Assembly (NCBI RefSeq): GCF_014207655.1
Contig: NZ_JACHHJ010000001.1
Location: 62,001 to 126,000, forward strand
Length of the DNA: 64,000 bases
Reading direction: 5' to 3'
Source: Geomicrobium halophilum
GTDB taxonomy: Bacteria; Bacillota; Bacilli; Bacillales; Marinococcaceae
Shown here: one piece after another, positions 36,169-44,493 of the stretch
Numbering within the stretch: position 1 is the stretch's first letter
How the letters are laid out: every line of letters begins with the position of its first letter
The notes under the pieces: generated by a model
Told to the model about the DNA's origin: nothing
What the model saw: the letters and a program-made list of their open reading frames with translations, nothing else
Databases searched by the model: none
Program-made: the position numbers and the translations under genes

Positions 36169-37167
36169 ATGACGGTCAAACGTTGGGTAGCTTTGGCGAT
36201 TGCTGCTGCTGTTTTAGGGGTTTCTTTGATCTTTAACATGTTTGCGACAATCGCGACTGCGGATTTCGAGGAACTATTTGATGGTGCAGCAGGAAACGAT
36301 ACCTATGTTGAGGAAGTGGAAGAGACGGGGACAGACGGCAACATTGTTGTTTTAGAAATTGATGGTCAATTGATCGATACTGGTACAGATGATGTGTTCG
36401 GCGGTGCCGGCTACAATCATCGGGAAACTCTTGATATGTTGGATAATGCTGTGGAGGATCCTACTGTGGATGGAATCATTCTTGAAGTGGATACCCCAGG
36501 CGGCGGCCTTATTGAAAGTGCAGATATTCATAAGAGAATTGTGGAGGCCCAAGAAGATTATGGTAAGGACGTGTATGTATCAATGGGAGAGATGGCCGCA
36601 TCCGGAGGTTATTATATCTCGGCACCGGCAGATTACATAGCCGCCCATCCATCGACATTAACGGGGTCTATTGGCGTCATAATGCCAGCGTTTAATTTCT
36701 CAGAGCTTGCAGACAATCTGGGGATTGAGGATAACTCAATTACAACCGGACCTTATAAGGATATTATGAGCATGACAAGTGAGATGGATGATGAGGAAGC
36801 AGAGATCCTGCAAACCATCGCAGATGAAATGTTGGATGAATTTGTTGAAGTGATTGTTGAAGGCCGGGATATGTCAGAAAGCACTGTTCGGGAGCTGGCA
36901 GACGGCCGTATCTTTACCGGAAATCAGGCTCTTGATGTTGGACTCGTTGATGGGGTAGGCGATCTTGATCAAACGATTGACACGATGGCTGATAATATGG
37001 GACTCAGTGACCCTACGGTTATACGTTATCAAAGTCAGCAGAGCTTTGGTTCATTATGGGGAATGACGTTAGAAACGTTATCAGGACAACAGCCTGGCCT
37101 GGCAGACCTTAGAACAATGATCGAAGAAGGAAGCTCACCAAGGTTTATGTATTTATATCAACAATAA
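36169..37167 (+). CDS. sppA: Signal peptide peptidase SppA
   Basis: A 332-residue membrane-anchored serine protease of family S49. One N-terminal helix (WVALAIAAAVLGVSLIFNMF) is followed by a strongly acidic linker. The protease core shows VVLEIDGQLID, EVDTPGGGLIES, MGEMAASGGYYISAPAD with the catalytic serine, STLTGSIGVI and TGPYKDIMS with the lysine of the Ser-Lys dyad. It degrades cleaved signal peptides and other membrane-linked peptides. It lies 14 bp before yteJ, the usual Bacillus pair. The acidic composition fits adaptation to high salt. Confidence 0.94.
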   Translation: MTVKRWVALAIAAAVLGVSLIFNMFATIATADFEELFDGAAGNDTYVEEVEETGTDGNIVVLEIDGQLIDTGTDDVFGGAGYNHRETLDMLDNAVEDPTVDGIILEVDTPGGGLIESADIHKRIVEAQEDYGKDVYVSMGEMAASGGYYISAPADYIAAHPSTLTGSIGVIMPAFNFSELADNLGIEDNSITTGPYKDIMSMTSEMDDEEAEILQTIADEMLDEFVEVIVEGRDMSESTVRELADGRIFTGNQALDVGLVDGVGDLDQTIDTMADNMGLSDPTVIRYQSQQSFGSLWGMTLETLSGQQPGLADLRTMIEEGSSPRFMYLYQQ

Positions 37168-37181
37168 AGGAGGGGTGATTC

Positions 37182-37727
37182 TTGGACATTTCATATGATG
37201 AAGAAGAGGAACTTACAAGACGCAGGTTGGATCAAGAAGACGAAAAGCCGAAAAAAGAGTCGTCCAATACAGTGGAAATCAGTATGTATGCGGGGTTTTG
37301 GATGCGTCTTTGGGCCTATGCCGTTGACTGGATCCTTGTTGTTGCATTAAATGCATTGTTAATCTCACCGATTTTTATGTTCCTGGACGCCTCTCCAGAA
37401 TTGTTCGGGATCATAACCATTCACTCCATTTTAACGTCCGTGGTCGCCTACGTTTATTTCGCGATCATGACAAAGCTCACAGGGCAAACGCTCGGAAAAA
37501 TGATCTTTGGCATACGCGTGCTAAGAGCAGATGGCTATCAGCTAACATGGGGAGACACATTTTTTAGAGAAGTGGCAGGGCGGATTCTTCACCGTACGCT
37601 TGTCATTACAAATGTGATGTATATCGTTGTTGGGGTTCACCCCCAAAAAGCAGGTGTCCATGACTTGCTGGCCGATACACGCGTCATTCTCGATCGTCGT
37701 AAAAAGAGTGTAATGGAAGGAGAATAA
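37182..37727 (+). CDS. yteJ: RDD family membrane protein YteJ
   Basis: A 181-residue protein starting at TTG 37182 behind AAAGGAGGGG. A highly charged N-terminus of ~35 residues precedes three membrane helices and a conserved RDD-domain pattern: GFWMRLWAYAVDWILVVALN, MTKLTGQTLGKMIFGIRVL and HDLLADTRVILDRR. RDD proteins are presumed membrane transporters or accessory factors; YteJ partners SppA in Bacillus and is thought to regulate it. Same operon as sppA. Confidence 0.9.
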   Translation: MDISYDEEEELTRRRLDQEDEKPKKESSNTVEISMYAGFWMRLWAYAVDWILVVALNALLISPIFMFLDASPELFGIITIHSILTSVVAYVYFAIMTKLTGQTLGKMIFGIRVLRADGYQLTWGDTFFREVAGRILHRTLVITNVMYIVVGVHPQKAGVHDLLADTRVILDRRKKSVMEGE

Positions 37728-37803
37728 GAAAGGGAACTTTACAAAAGTCATTTTCGAAATGTAAATCTCTGCTTTGTTCGTTAAAATCATCTCAAAATAA
37801 AGG

Positions 37804-37838
37804 TCCCGTAACACTTTTCAAGTGATACGGGATTTTTT
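37804..37838 (+). terminator. Intrinsic terminator after yteJ
   Basis: TCCCGTA and CACTT on the left pair with AAGTG and TACGGGA on the right, followed by TTTTTT (37833-37838). Confidence 0.85.
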
Positions 37839-38019
37839 GTAAGGATTAAGTCAACGGTGTACACCCGCTTGACATTCGTTTCTTGAAGCAATTTTTTTGC
37901 GAAAGAAGTCTCGCAGCCTAAAAAAATTCTTCCTCCCATCCCTCTTCTATGATAAGGCAGACGAGGAAAGCGGTGAATCCGTTAAAAATCCTAAACAATG
38001 ATGAATTTCGTGTAATAAA

Positions 38020-38045
38020 AAAGATGCGCTGGTGCAGCACATCTT
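38020..38045 (-). terminator. Intrinsic terminator for the DUF2892 gene
   Basis: On the minus strand, AGATGTGCTG pairs with CAGCGCATCT around a short loop, followed by six T (plus-strand A run at 38017-38022). Confidence 0.75.
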
Positions 38046-38052
38046 CCCTCTG

Positions 38053-38349
38053 TTAATAACCCTGGTTTTCCGAACCATAGCTGCCGGTCCCATTTTGGGG
38101 GTACGACTTATTTTGGGAATTTTGCTCGGAATCTTGGGTTAAAAAATTCTCGCTATCTACATTGAATAAGTCTAAAAGCGGGCAGTATTTTGTAATCCCT
38201 TCCCCTACTTTCATTGCTGAATACATGGTAACGACTAAAGGCATCAGCTGCTCAGAATGCTTAACCATTTTTGAGGTTCCCCAAGCTACCCCTGTTAAAC
38301 CACACGTGATGCGCATGATCGCATCGAATGTTCCTACATTTTGTTTCAT
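38053..38349 (-). CDS. DUF2892 (YgaP-like membrane domain) protein
   Basis: A 98-residue small protein. It opens MKQNVGTFDAIMRITCGLTG, the DUF2892 start, with two short hydrophobic helices (AIMRITCGLTGVAWG, LMPLVVTMYSAMKVGEG) and a KYCPLLDLFNVDS core. The tail is Asn/Gln/Ser/Gly-rich and polar. The fold is seen in the membrane part of YgaP and in many stand-alone bacterial proteins of unknown role. The ribosome site GCAGGAGG is good. The gene is monocistronic, leftward, in a cluster that interrupts the yteJ-ytfI order. Confidence 0.85.
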   Translation of the reverse strand: MKQNVGTFDAIMRITCGLTGVAWGTSKMVKHSEQLMPLVVTMYSAMKVGEGITKYCPLLDLFNVDSENFLTQDSEQNSQNKSYPQNGTGSYGSENQGY

Positions 38350-38470
38350 GAATAAACCTCCTGCATCTAAAGTAAGTGCTGCATGTAGTATGGCTTAACA
38401 TAACAATGAACACGCTGGTAAGTAGTGTAAAACCACCACTTAAAGATCTTTTTACAAACAACAAGAGGTT

Positions 38471-39070
38471 TCACTGAAGCCTTTCTGGAACGTTAGAGGA
38501 ATTGTTGTCAATGGTTTCTGAAAAAATGTTCTTCTGAGATGAAGAAGACGAGGTTTGTTGCGGTGGCATTTGGCCGTTTTGAATCAATTGGATCAGGATT
38601 TGAATGTCTTCTTTCGTTGCAGGTTGTTTTTCTTGTTTTAAAGTATAGCCTAATTGTCCGCTCGACTCGATCGTTGCATACTGAACATCTTGAATAGAAG
38701 CTATACCTGCTTCCCGAAGACGTGCTTCCACTTTATCCGCGGGCAGCATAAGTTTCTTTAAGTTTTTTTCATTTAACTGACCGTTTTCAATCACCGCTAC
38801 TGCTTTTCCAGAAAGAAAAGACTCTGCAAGGTCAACTTTTAATTGAAGAATTTCGGTTACTATAAGACATAGAATTAAAACGAAAGCTATGATTAAAGTG
38901 ATCCATGTACCATTGCCCGTGAGTGGCTGAATAATTAATGAGCCGATCCCAATCATAATAGCGGTTTGAGGGATCGTCATTTGGGAGATTGATCTTCTTC
39001 CGCTAATTCGTAAGATCAATACACCGCCGATATAAATCACAATCGCTTGTATTATCAAGGTGAGATCCAT
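38471..39070 (-). CDS. DUF421 (YetF-like) membrane protein
   Basis: A 199-residue protein. Three N-terminal membrane helices (LTIIQAIVIYIGGVLILRIS-like region, QTAIMIGIGSLIIQPL, WITLIIAFVLILCLIV) are followed by a cytoplasmic DUF421 C-terminal domain. That domain begins FLSGKAVAVIENGQLNEKNL and continues LPADKVEARLREAGIASIQD and VQYATIESSGQLGYTLK. The extreme C-terminus is Gln/Ser-rich. The family includes YetF and YdfS, often linked to spore or membrane physiology, but function is unknown. It lies 121 bp upstream of the DUF2892 gene on the same strand. Confidence 0.87.
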   Translation of the reverse strand: MDLTLIIQAIVIYIGGVLILRISGRRSISQMTIPQTAIMIGIGSLIIQPLTGNGTWITLIIAFVLILCLIVTEILQLKVDLAESFLSGKAVAVIENGQLNEKNLKKLMLPADKVEARLREAGIASIQDVQYATIESSGQLGYTLKQEKQPATKEDIQILIQLIQNGQMPPQQTSSSSSQKNIFSETIDNNSSNVPERLQ

Positions 39071-39149
39071 CTTGCAAATTCCTTTCTGTATATGAGGAAG
39101 TGACTAGGTATAAGTTTATCCGTATTGTGACGTGACTATACTGATGAAG

Positions 39150-39296
39150 AATGTTCAAAAAGCCGGGGAAATATAGCCTTGTAATAAAGGATTGAAATCC
39201 GGGGAGTCCTGTAATAAACGCCGGCTCTGCCGTAAATTCGTGCAGCATGTATTGAGGGGACAACCTTTCTCTTTTAGTCCGTCTTTTTGAACACTA
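39150..39296. repeat. MITE-like inverted-repeat element, copy 4
   Basis: The left end reads ATGTTCAAAAAGCCGGGG. The right end is GTCTTTTTGAACACT, with complement AGTGTTCAAAAAGAC, next to ACTATA on the outer side. The element is about 147 bp, noncoding, between the DUF421 gene and ytfI. Confidence 0.7.
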
Positions 39297-39323
39297 CTAT
39301 AATAAGTTAAAGCGGAGATGCTT

Positions 39324-40016
39324 ATGTACTGGGTAGTCATTGGCCTTATCATTATTGTAATTTTATTGATGTTGCTATTTATTCGCGTGACGGTACATCT
39401 TAGCTATATTCATCAGGATCAAGATGATGAAGGAAGCCTTACGGTCTCTATTTTTGGCGGACTAATTAAGAAGAAATGGACAGTCCCAACTATAAAAATA
39501 GATGATGACTCCTTTTCCGTTGATTATGAAGTCTATTCATCGAGTGTAGTACGTCACAAAGAGGAGACAAATAAAAAGCAAGAAAAGAAAGGAACACCCC
39601 ATGATGCGGAAAACCAGAAAGATAAGGCACAATCCGCCCTTACCCATGTTGTCGGGTTGACGAAAATTATCCATCGGTTTCTAAAAAAGATTCATGTACG
39701 GGAATTCCAATGGGAGACCGCTCTTGGAACGGGAGATGCTGCATCGACAGGCACCGTTTCAGGTCTTGTATGGTCTGGGAAATCAGCGGTGTTTGCGCTC
39801 ATTGCTACATTGATGAAGGTGAAACATTTGCCCCATTTACAAGTTACACCTGTGTTTCAGGCTTCTTTTTTTCGAACCTCTCTTTCCTGTATAGTATCAT
39901 TTTCACTTGGAAATGCTATACGTGCGCTGATCCAGGTTTTGATGCATACCCGAAAAACAGGCAATCGTCCTGTTAAAAACAACCTTAAGGATCGAAACGT
40001 TTCGAAGGAGGCATAG
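39324..40016 (+). CDS. ytfI: DUF2953 membrane protein YtfI
   Basis: A 230-residue protein; ATG 39324, six bases after GGAG, is preferred to ATG 39318. One N-terminal membrane helix (VVIGLIIIVILLMLLFIRV) is followed by a beta-rich domain, then a charged Lys/Glu linker, a helical region, and the FQWETALGTGDAASTG segment typical of DUF2953. Function is unknown, although in B. subtilis it is adjacent to, and probably cotranscribed with, the spore gene gerW/ytfJ. The same order holds here with a 4-bp gap to gerW. Confidence 0.82.
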   Translation: MYWVVIGLIIIVILLMLLFIRVTVHLSYIHQDQDDEGSLTVSIFGGLIKKKWTVPTIKIDDDSFSVDYEVYSSSVVRHKEETNKKQEKKGTPHDAENQKDKAQSALTHVVGLTKIIHRFLKKIHVREFQWETALGTGDAASTGTVSGLVWSGKSAVFALIATLMKVKHLPHLQVTPVFQASFFRTSLSCIVSFSLGNAIRALIQVLMHTRKTGNRPVKNNLKDRNVSKEA

Positions 40017-40020
40017 GTTC

Positions 40021-40452
40021 ATGTCTGAGCACCCAATTCAAGGTTTGATGAAAACAGCCATGGAAAACATTAAAGAAATGGTTGATGTGAACACGATTAT
40101 CGGAGACCCAGTGGAAACGCCGGATGGGAGTGTGATTATCCCTGTTTCAAAAGTGGGTTTTGGTTTTGCGGCCGGAGGAAGTCAAATTGTAACTGATAAA
40201 CTCAGTTCCTATGAAGAAGAGGACGCTTATCCATTTGGGGGTGGAAGCGGCGGAGGTGTATCAATCACCCCGATTGCTTTTCTCGTTGTGGGTACGCAGG
40301 GAATTAAAATGATTCACCTTGATAATCAAACACACTTTTATGAGAAGTTGCTTGAGTTTGCGCCACAAGTGGTGGAGAAGATTAAGCAGCTAGTGCAAGG
40401 GGATCATGATACACAAGGTCCTAGCGATCATCATTATCCTCATATCGATTAA
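40021..40452 (+). CDS. gerW: Sporulation protein YtfJ (GerW family)
   Basis: A 143-residue protein fully matching the GerW/YtfJ family: PIQGLMKTAMENIKEMVDVN, IIGDPVETPDGSVIIPVSKV, GFGFAAGG, a glycine-rich loop PFGGGSGGGVSITPIAFLVV and a hydrophobic C-terminal helix region. In B. subtilis the gene is forespore-expressed and needed for proper germination with L-alanine. Its presence supports endospore formation. It follows ytfI by four bases. Confidence 0.93.
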   Translation: MSEHPIQGLMKTAMENIKEMVDVNTIIGDPVETPDGSVIIPVSKVGFGFAAGGSQIVTDKLSSYEEEDAYPFGGGSGGGVSITPIAFLVVGTQGIKMIHLDNQTHFYEKLLEFAPQVVEKIKQLVQGDHDTQGPSDHHYPHID

Positions 40453-40486
40453 AAAAGTAGAAACAGCAAAAAATAGTCTCCAAATC

Positions 40487-40512
40487 GTTTAAGGAGCGGT
40501 AAGATCGGGAAT
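40487..40512 (+). promoter_or_regulatory. Sigma-B-like promoter of tpx
   Basis: GTTTAA (40487-40492), 14-bp spacer, GGGAAT (40507-40512): a full match to the sigma-B consensus GTTTAA - 12 to 15 bp - GGGWAW. It lies 48 bases before the tpx start. Confidence 0.75.
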
Positions 40513-40560
40513 ATAGCTCATGGAGAGAAAGAACGATTTTTTGGAGGAGGCAGCTGTTTT

Positions 40561-41061
40561 ATGGCAAAAGTAACATTCAAAGGAAGTCCGGTAACATTAA
40601 TTGGAAGTGAACTAAATAAAGGGGATCAAGCCCCGAACTTTACTGCGCTCGATACCGATTTACAGGAGAACTCCTTGGGTCACTATCAAGGAAGTGTCCG
40701 TGTGATCAGTGTCGTCCCTTCTGTGGATACAGGTGTATGTGCACAGCAGACACGTCGTTTTAATGAGGAAGCAGCGAATTTGGATAATGTCCAAGTTTTA
40801 ACGATTAGTGCGGATTTGCCTTTTGCCCAAAAACGTTGGTGTGCGGCAGAAGGAATCGAAAATTTAACGATGTTGTCTGATCATCGGGACTTCTCATTTG
40901 CTGAAGCGTTTGGCATTGGCATTCAAGAAATGCGCTTACTGGCAAGAGGTGTTTTTGTGCTGGATAGTAATGGAAGAGTCACCTATGCTGAGTATGTACC
41001 TGAAGCGACTGAGCACCCAGACTATGATGCAGCCATTGCTGCTGCCAAAGAAACGGAATAA
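40561..41061 (+). CDS. tpx: Thiol peroxidase
   Basis: A 166-residue atypical 2-Cys peroxiredoxin. The peroxidatic cysteine is residue 60 in SVDTGVCAQQTR and the resolving cysteine residue 94 in QKRWCAAEG, the standard Tpx spacing. FTALDTDL and GIGIQEMRLLARGVFVLD also fit. It reduces hydrogen and organic peroxides with thioredoxin. ATG 40561 follows GGAGGAGG. It is monocistronic with a terminator, and the upstream sigma-B-like promoter predicts stress induction. Confidence 0.95.
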   Translation: MAKVTFKGSPVTLIGSELNKGDQAPNFTALDTDLQENSLGHYQGSVRVISVVPSVDTGVCAQQTRRFNEEAANLDNVQVLTISADLPFAQKRWCAAEGIENLTMLSDHRDFSFAEAFGIGIQEMRLLARGVFVLDSNGRVTYAEYVPEATEHPDYDAAIAAAKETE

Positions 41062-41077
41062 ACGAATCCCCTGCTGC

Positions 41078-41107
41078 GCCTCAGCCTATTGCTGGGGCAT
41101 TTTTTGT
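41078..41107 (+). terminator. Intrinsic terminator after tpx
   Basis: GCCTCAGC pairs with GCTGGGGC, followed by ATTTTTTG. Confidence 0.75.
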
Positions 41108-41160
41108 GTATACCTCATGTGGAGTTTGCGGCTTCACCATGATAAACTTGAGAGAGCGAG

Positions 41161-42162
41161 GTGAACGAATTGACAGAACAAAACGATGTAGAGCAGCTAT
41201 TTTATTCACTAGATGGGATGGCTGCGTCGATCAGTAAAGAAAGTGAAGTTACATATTTAGACGCGCTGGCAGATGCCGGTGACATGGTATTTCAAGGGCA
41301 TGTCGATCAAACTCTATCTGAAGCTCTTCAAGGGCAAGTGAAAGCTTTTTTAAATGAAGCACCTAAAGGTGATTTAGAACGTGAAACCGTTCGTAAAGCT
41401 TTTCAACTCGCGATCATAAAAGGGATGAAGAAAAACGTTCAGCCCCATCACGCGATGACACCTGACGGGGTGGCGCTATTTGTCTCTTATTTAATGAATA
41501 AAATGATCGGGGATGAAGAGAATATTCGTTTATTTGACCCCGCGATGGGTACGGCGAACCTACTGACAGCGATTTTAAATGAAACCGATCAAGTGGAGGC
41601 TGCCATTGGGGCAGAGGTCGACGATTCTTTGGTAAGGATCGCTTTTTCAATGGCAAACTTACAACGGTATTCATTGCAGCTGTTACAAATGGACAGTGTC
41701 AAACAAACCGGAGTCCCAGAGGTTGATGTGATTGTTTCTGATTTGCCTGTCGGCTATTATACCTATGATGAAGTAATAGCAAATTTCCGGACGAAACCGG
41801 ACCAGGGGAGAATGCCTGCGGAATACGCAGTCTTTGAAAATGCGTGGAAGGCCCTGAAACCAGGAGGATATGCGCTTTTCCTGATTCCGAATACGATGTT
41901 TACGCGGGAAGGATCTGATCATCTTCATGCCTTTGTAAAATCAGAGGCGGTTACACTTGGGCTTTTACAATTACCAGAGACAATGTTTAAATCCAATCAG
42001 CATGCAAAAAGCATTTGGATGCTGCAAAAAAATGGACCAGGCGTGCAAGCTCCACCACAGGCATTGTTTGCTGAACTCCCGTCTTTTTCGCGTGCTGAAG
42101 CTCTCAGCGATATGGTCTCAAGAATCAATGATTGGTTTGAGCAGTTTTTCAACCGAGGTTAG
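41161..42162 (+). CDS. ytxK: Class I SAM-dependent methyltransferase YtxK
   Basis: A 333-residue protein. GTG 41161 opens the frame, but TTG 41170 (MTEQNDVEQLFYSLD), six bases after AGGTG, is equally likely. A helical N-terminus is followed by an N6-adenine-methylase-like core. SAM motif I is LFDPAMGTANLLTAIL, motif IV is SDLPVGYY in the place of NPPY/DPPY, and PGGYALFLIPNT follows. The weakened catalytic motif suggests the target is not an ordinary DNA adenine, and no restriction partner is near. The tpx-ytxK order is standard for Bacillus. Confidence 0.88.
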   Translation: MNELTEQNDVEQLFYSLDGMAASISKESEVTYLDALADAGDMVFQGHVDQTLSEALQGQVKAFLNEAPKGDLERETVRKAFQLAIIKGMKKNVQPHHAMTPDGVALFVSYLMNKMIGDEENIRLFDPAMGTANLLTAILNETDQVEAAIGAEVDDSLVRIAFSMANLQRYSLQLLQMDSVKQTGVPEVDVIVSDLPVGYYTYDEVIANFRTKPDQGRMPAEYAVFENAWKALKPGGYALFLIPNTMFTREGSDHLHAFVKSEAVTLGLLQLPETMFKSNQHAKSIWMLQKNGPGVQAPPQALFAELPSFSRAEALSDMVSRINDWFEQFFNRG

Positions 42163-42182
42163 GTGAAAGGAGGAAGAGGCTC

Positions 42183-43034
42183 ATGTCTTCACCCGAGCAA
42201 ATTCAGCGGCGTTTAGAAGCGCTTCAGGAATGGGAGGAACATTATTTCCAGACTAGGGACACTCATTTCCGGTCGCTGGAAGCTTTACAAGCGGAGACGA
42301 TATCCCGGATCCCACGGAGATGGAATCAGAAGTTGATGGATGCTGTGGACCGTTTCCTATTTTATACACAAAGTATGATTTTAAATACTGGGGTACAGCG
42401 GGAGATCGAAGAACGGATCCTCACGACAGCGCGTGTATTTCGTGATGATATTGAAGGCATTGCAGATGTAGGGAAGCTAAGGGTTGAAGAAAATAAATTT
42501 ATTCTCTCTCAAGTCATGGCCAAGCAGCGCTTGCTAGCTTTTGGTCAAGGAGGGATCACAGGGTTTGGCGGACCGTTTTTGTTAGCTTCTGATATTCCTC
42601 TTCTTATGGCGATAAATTTAAGAACCGTACAATTGTCTGCACTCTCTTTTGGGTACGACTTGCGGCATCCAGCGGAAATGATGATTGCTTTAAAAGTGTT
42701 TCAAGTGGGCTCAACACCTCATTCCCTGCAATATCAAGGCTGGCAGGAACTCGAATGGGAAAAGGGAAACATCGTTAAAGAGTTCCCTGGGCTATACGAG
42801 GGAGATGAACAAATCATTGATGAGGATTGGCTTCAGCAGCCACTTCGCCAAGTCGGAAAGCTAACGATGATTATGTTGTTGCGCAAAAAGCTCATTCAAG
42901 GTGTTCCGTTGATTGGGATTGCATACGGAGCGTATAGTAATTATCGATTCGCAAGACAGGTTTCGGAAATAGCAAGTGGATACTATGAGAAGCGTAATTT
43001 ACTGGAGCGCTGGAACAACAGCGGATTTGCATGA
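42183..43034 (+). CDS. EcsC family protein
   Basis: A 283-residue protein similar to the EcsC family, which is named after the third gene of the ecs ABC transporter locus. The conserved core is ADVGKLRVEENKFILSQVM, then a glycine-rich hydrophobic stretch GQGGITGFGGPFLLASDIP, LRTVQLSALSFGYDLRHPAE and a terminal helical region VPLIGIAYGAYSNYRFARQ. It may associate with the membrane. No ecsA or ecsB gene is beside it, so its link to that transporter is unclear. It follows ytxK by 20 bases and is likely cotranscribed. Confidence 0.85.
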   Translation: MSSPEQIQRRLEALQEWEEHYFQTRDTHFRSLEALQAETISRIPRRWNQKLMDAVDRFLFYTQSMILNTGVQREIEERILTTARVFRDDIEGIADVGKLRVEENKFILSQVMAKQRLLAFGQGGITGFGGPFLLASDIPLLMAINLRTVQLSALSFGYDLRHPAEMMIALKVFQVGSTPHSLQYQGWQELEWEKGNIVKEFPGLYEGDEQIIDEDWLQQPLRQVGKLTMIMLLRKKLIQGVPLIGIAYGAYSNYRFARQVSEIASGYYEKRNLLERWNNSGFA

Positions 43035-43161
43035 ATAATGGTTGTTATAAAGCCCTTTTATTTACGGAGAACAAAGATAAATAACATACATTTTTATAAA
43101 AACTTATGTATAAGTATTGAGTTTCAGCCATAAGGATGATAAAGTAAAAGCATAGCAAAAT

Positions 43162-43190
43162 CAAAGAGGAGCTCTTCCTCTTTTTTTAAC
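43162..43190 (+). terminator. Intrinsic terminator before argG
   Basis: AAAGAGGA pairs with TCCTCTTT around GCTCT, followed by seven T. It isolates argGH from the ecsC transcript. Confidence 0.85.
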
Positions 43191-43214
43191 AACAATTGTA
43201 TAAAAATAACCATA

Positions 43215-43232
43215 AAAGAATTTTTATTCGAA
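43215..43232 (+). promoter_or_regulatory. ArgR/AhrC box upstream of argG
   Basis: An 18-bp near-palindrome centred on GAATTTTTATTC matches the Arg box pattern WNTGAATWWWWATTCANW at 16 of 18 positions. It lies about 30 bases before the argG start. Arginine-loaded ArgR would repress argGH here. Confidence 0.65.
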
Positions 43233-43260
43233 AATAAATCACATTCATAGGAGGTGGACG

Positions 43261-44493
43261 GTGAGTAAAAACACTCACCGGTATGATATGAATAAACAAA
43301 AGGTTGTATTAGCCTATTCTGGTGGATTGGATACATCCGTTGCTGTGCGTTGGTTGATCGATCAAGGGTATGAAGTCGTTGCTGTTGGATTGGATGTTGG
43401 TGAAGGAAAAGATTTGGAGACGATCAAACAAAAAGCTCTAGACGTTGGGGCGAGCCAGTCATATACGATTGATGCAAAGAAGGAGTTCGCTGATGAGTTT
43501 GTCTTGCCGGCTCTTCAGGCGCAAGCCATGTATGAACAGAAGTACCCCCTTGTCTCAGCACTTTCCCGTCCTCTGATTGCGAAAAAGCTCGTTGAAATCG
43601 CTCAGCAGACTGGAGCAGGTACGATCGCTCATGGCTGTACTGGAAAGGGAAATGATCAAGTCCGTTTTGAAGTTTCTATCCAAGCCTTAAATCCGGAGTT
43701 TGATGTGATAGCACCGGTACGTGAGTGGGGCTGGTCGCGTGACGAGGAAATTGAATATGCAAAGCAGCATAACATCCCGGTCCCAGTAGATCTCGACAAC
43801 CCGTATTCTATAGATCAAAACCTTTGGGGACGCAGTAATGAGTGTGGGGTTCTTGAAGACCCTTGGGCTACACCGCCTGAAGGTGCCTATGATTTGACTA
43901 CCGCTCTCGAAGAAACGCCTGACACACCAGATGTTGTGGAAATCGACTTTGTAGAGGGAAAACCTGTTGCTGTCGATGGAGTGGGTTATGATCTTGACCA
44001 GTTAATTCTTTATTTGAATGAAAAAGCAGGAAAGCATGGCATTGGACGTATTGATCATGTGGAAAACCGTCTCGTAGGCATTAAATCGCGTGAAGTTTAC
44101 GAATGTCCAGGTGCAATGACGTTGCTTACAGCGCATAAAGAATTGGAAGATTTAACGCTGCCTCGCGAGATGGCCCATTTTAAACCGGTCGTATCCAAGG
44201 AACTAACAGAACTTATTTATAAAGGACTCTGGTTCTCATCTTTAAGACCAGCACTTGAGGCATTTTTGAAAGAGTCACAGAAAAGCGTAACCGGAAAGGT
44301 TCGTGTAAAACTGTTTAAAGGGCATGCGATTGTTGAAGGTCGTACATCTCCTTATTCTCTCTATGATGAGAAGCTGGCTACGTATACGACGGAAGATGAA
44401 TTTGATCACAGCGCAGCCGTCGGTTTTACCCAATTATGGGGACTTCCAACGAAAGTGCACAGTAAAGTGAACAAGAATGGTGTAGAAGTATGA
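43261..44493 (+). CDS. argG: Argininosuccinate synthase
   Basis: A 410-residue enzyme that joins citrulline and aspartate using ATP. The P-loop is [18 protein letters not shown]; other blocks are [33 protein letters not shown] and [19 protein letters not shown] 43261 lies after AGGAGGTG and gives nine residues before the usual start; the ATG at 43288 has no ribosome site. The first 18 bases form an inverted repeat (GTGAGT/ACTCAC). Overlaps argH as ATGA and is preceded by an Arg box. Confidence 0.95.
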   Translation: MSKNTHRYDMNKQKVVLAYSGGLDTSVAVRWLIDQGYEVVAVGLDVGEGKDLETIKQKALDVGASQSYTIDAKKEFADEFVLPALQAQAMYEQKYPLVSALSRPLIAKKLVEIAQQTGAGTIAHGCTGKGNDQVRFEVSIQALNPEFDVIAPVREWGWSRDEEIEYAKQHNIPVPVDLDNPYSIDQNLWGRSNECGVLEDPWATPPEGAYDLTTALEETPDTPDVVEIDFVEGKPVAVDGVGYDLDQLILYLNEKAGKHGIGRIDHVENRLVGIKSREVYECPGAMTLLTAHKELEDLTLPREMAHFKPVVSKELTELIYKGLWFSSLRPALEAFLKESQKSVTGKVRVKLFKGHAIVEGRTSPYSLYDEKLATYTTEDEFDHSAAVGFTQLWGLPTKVHSKVNKNGVEV

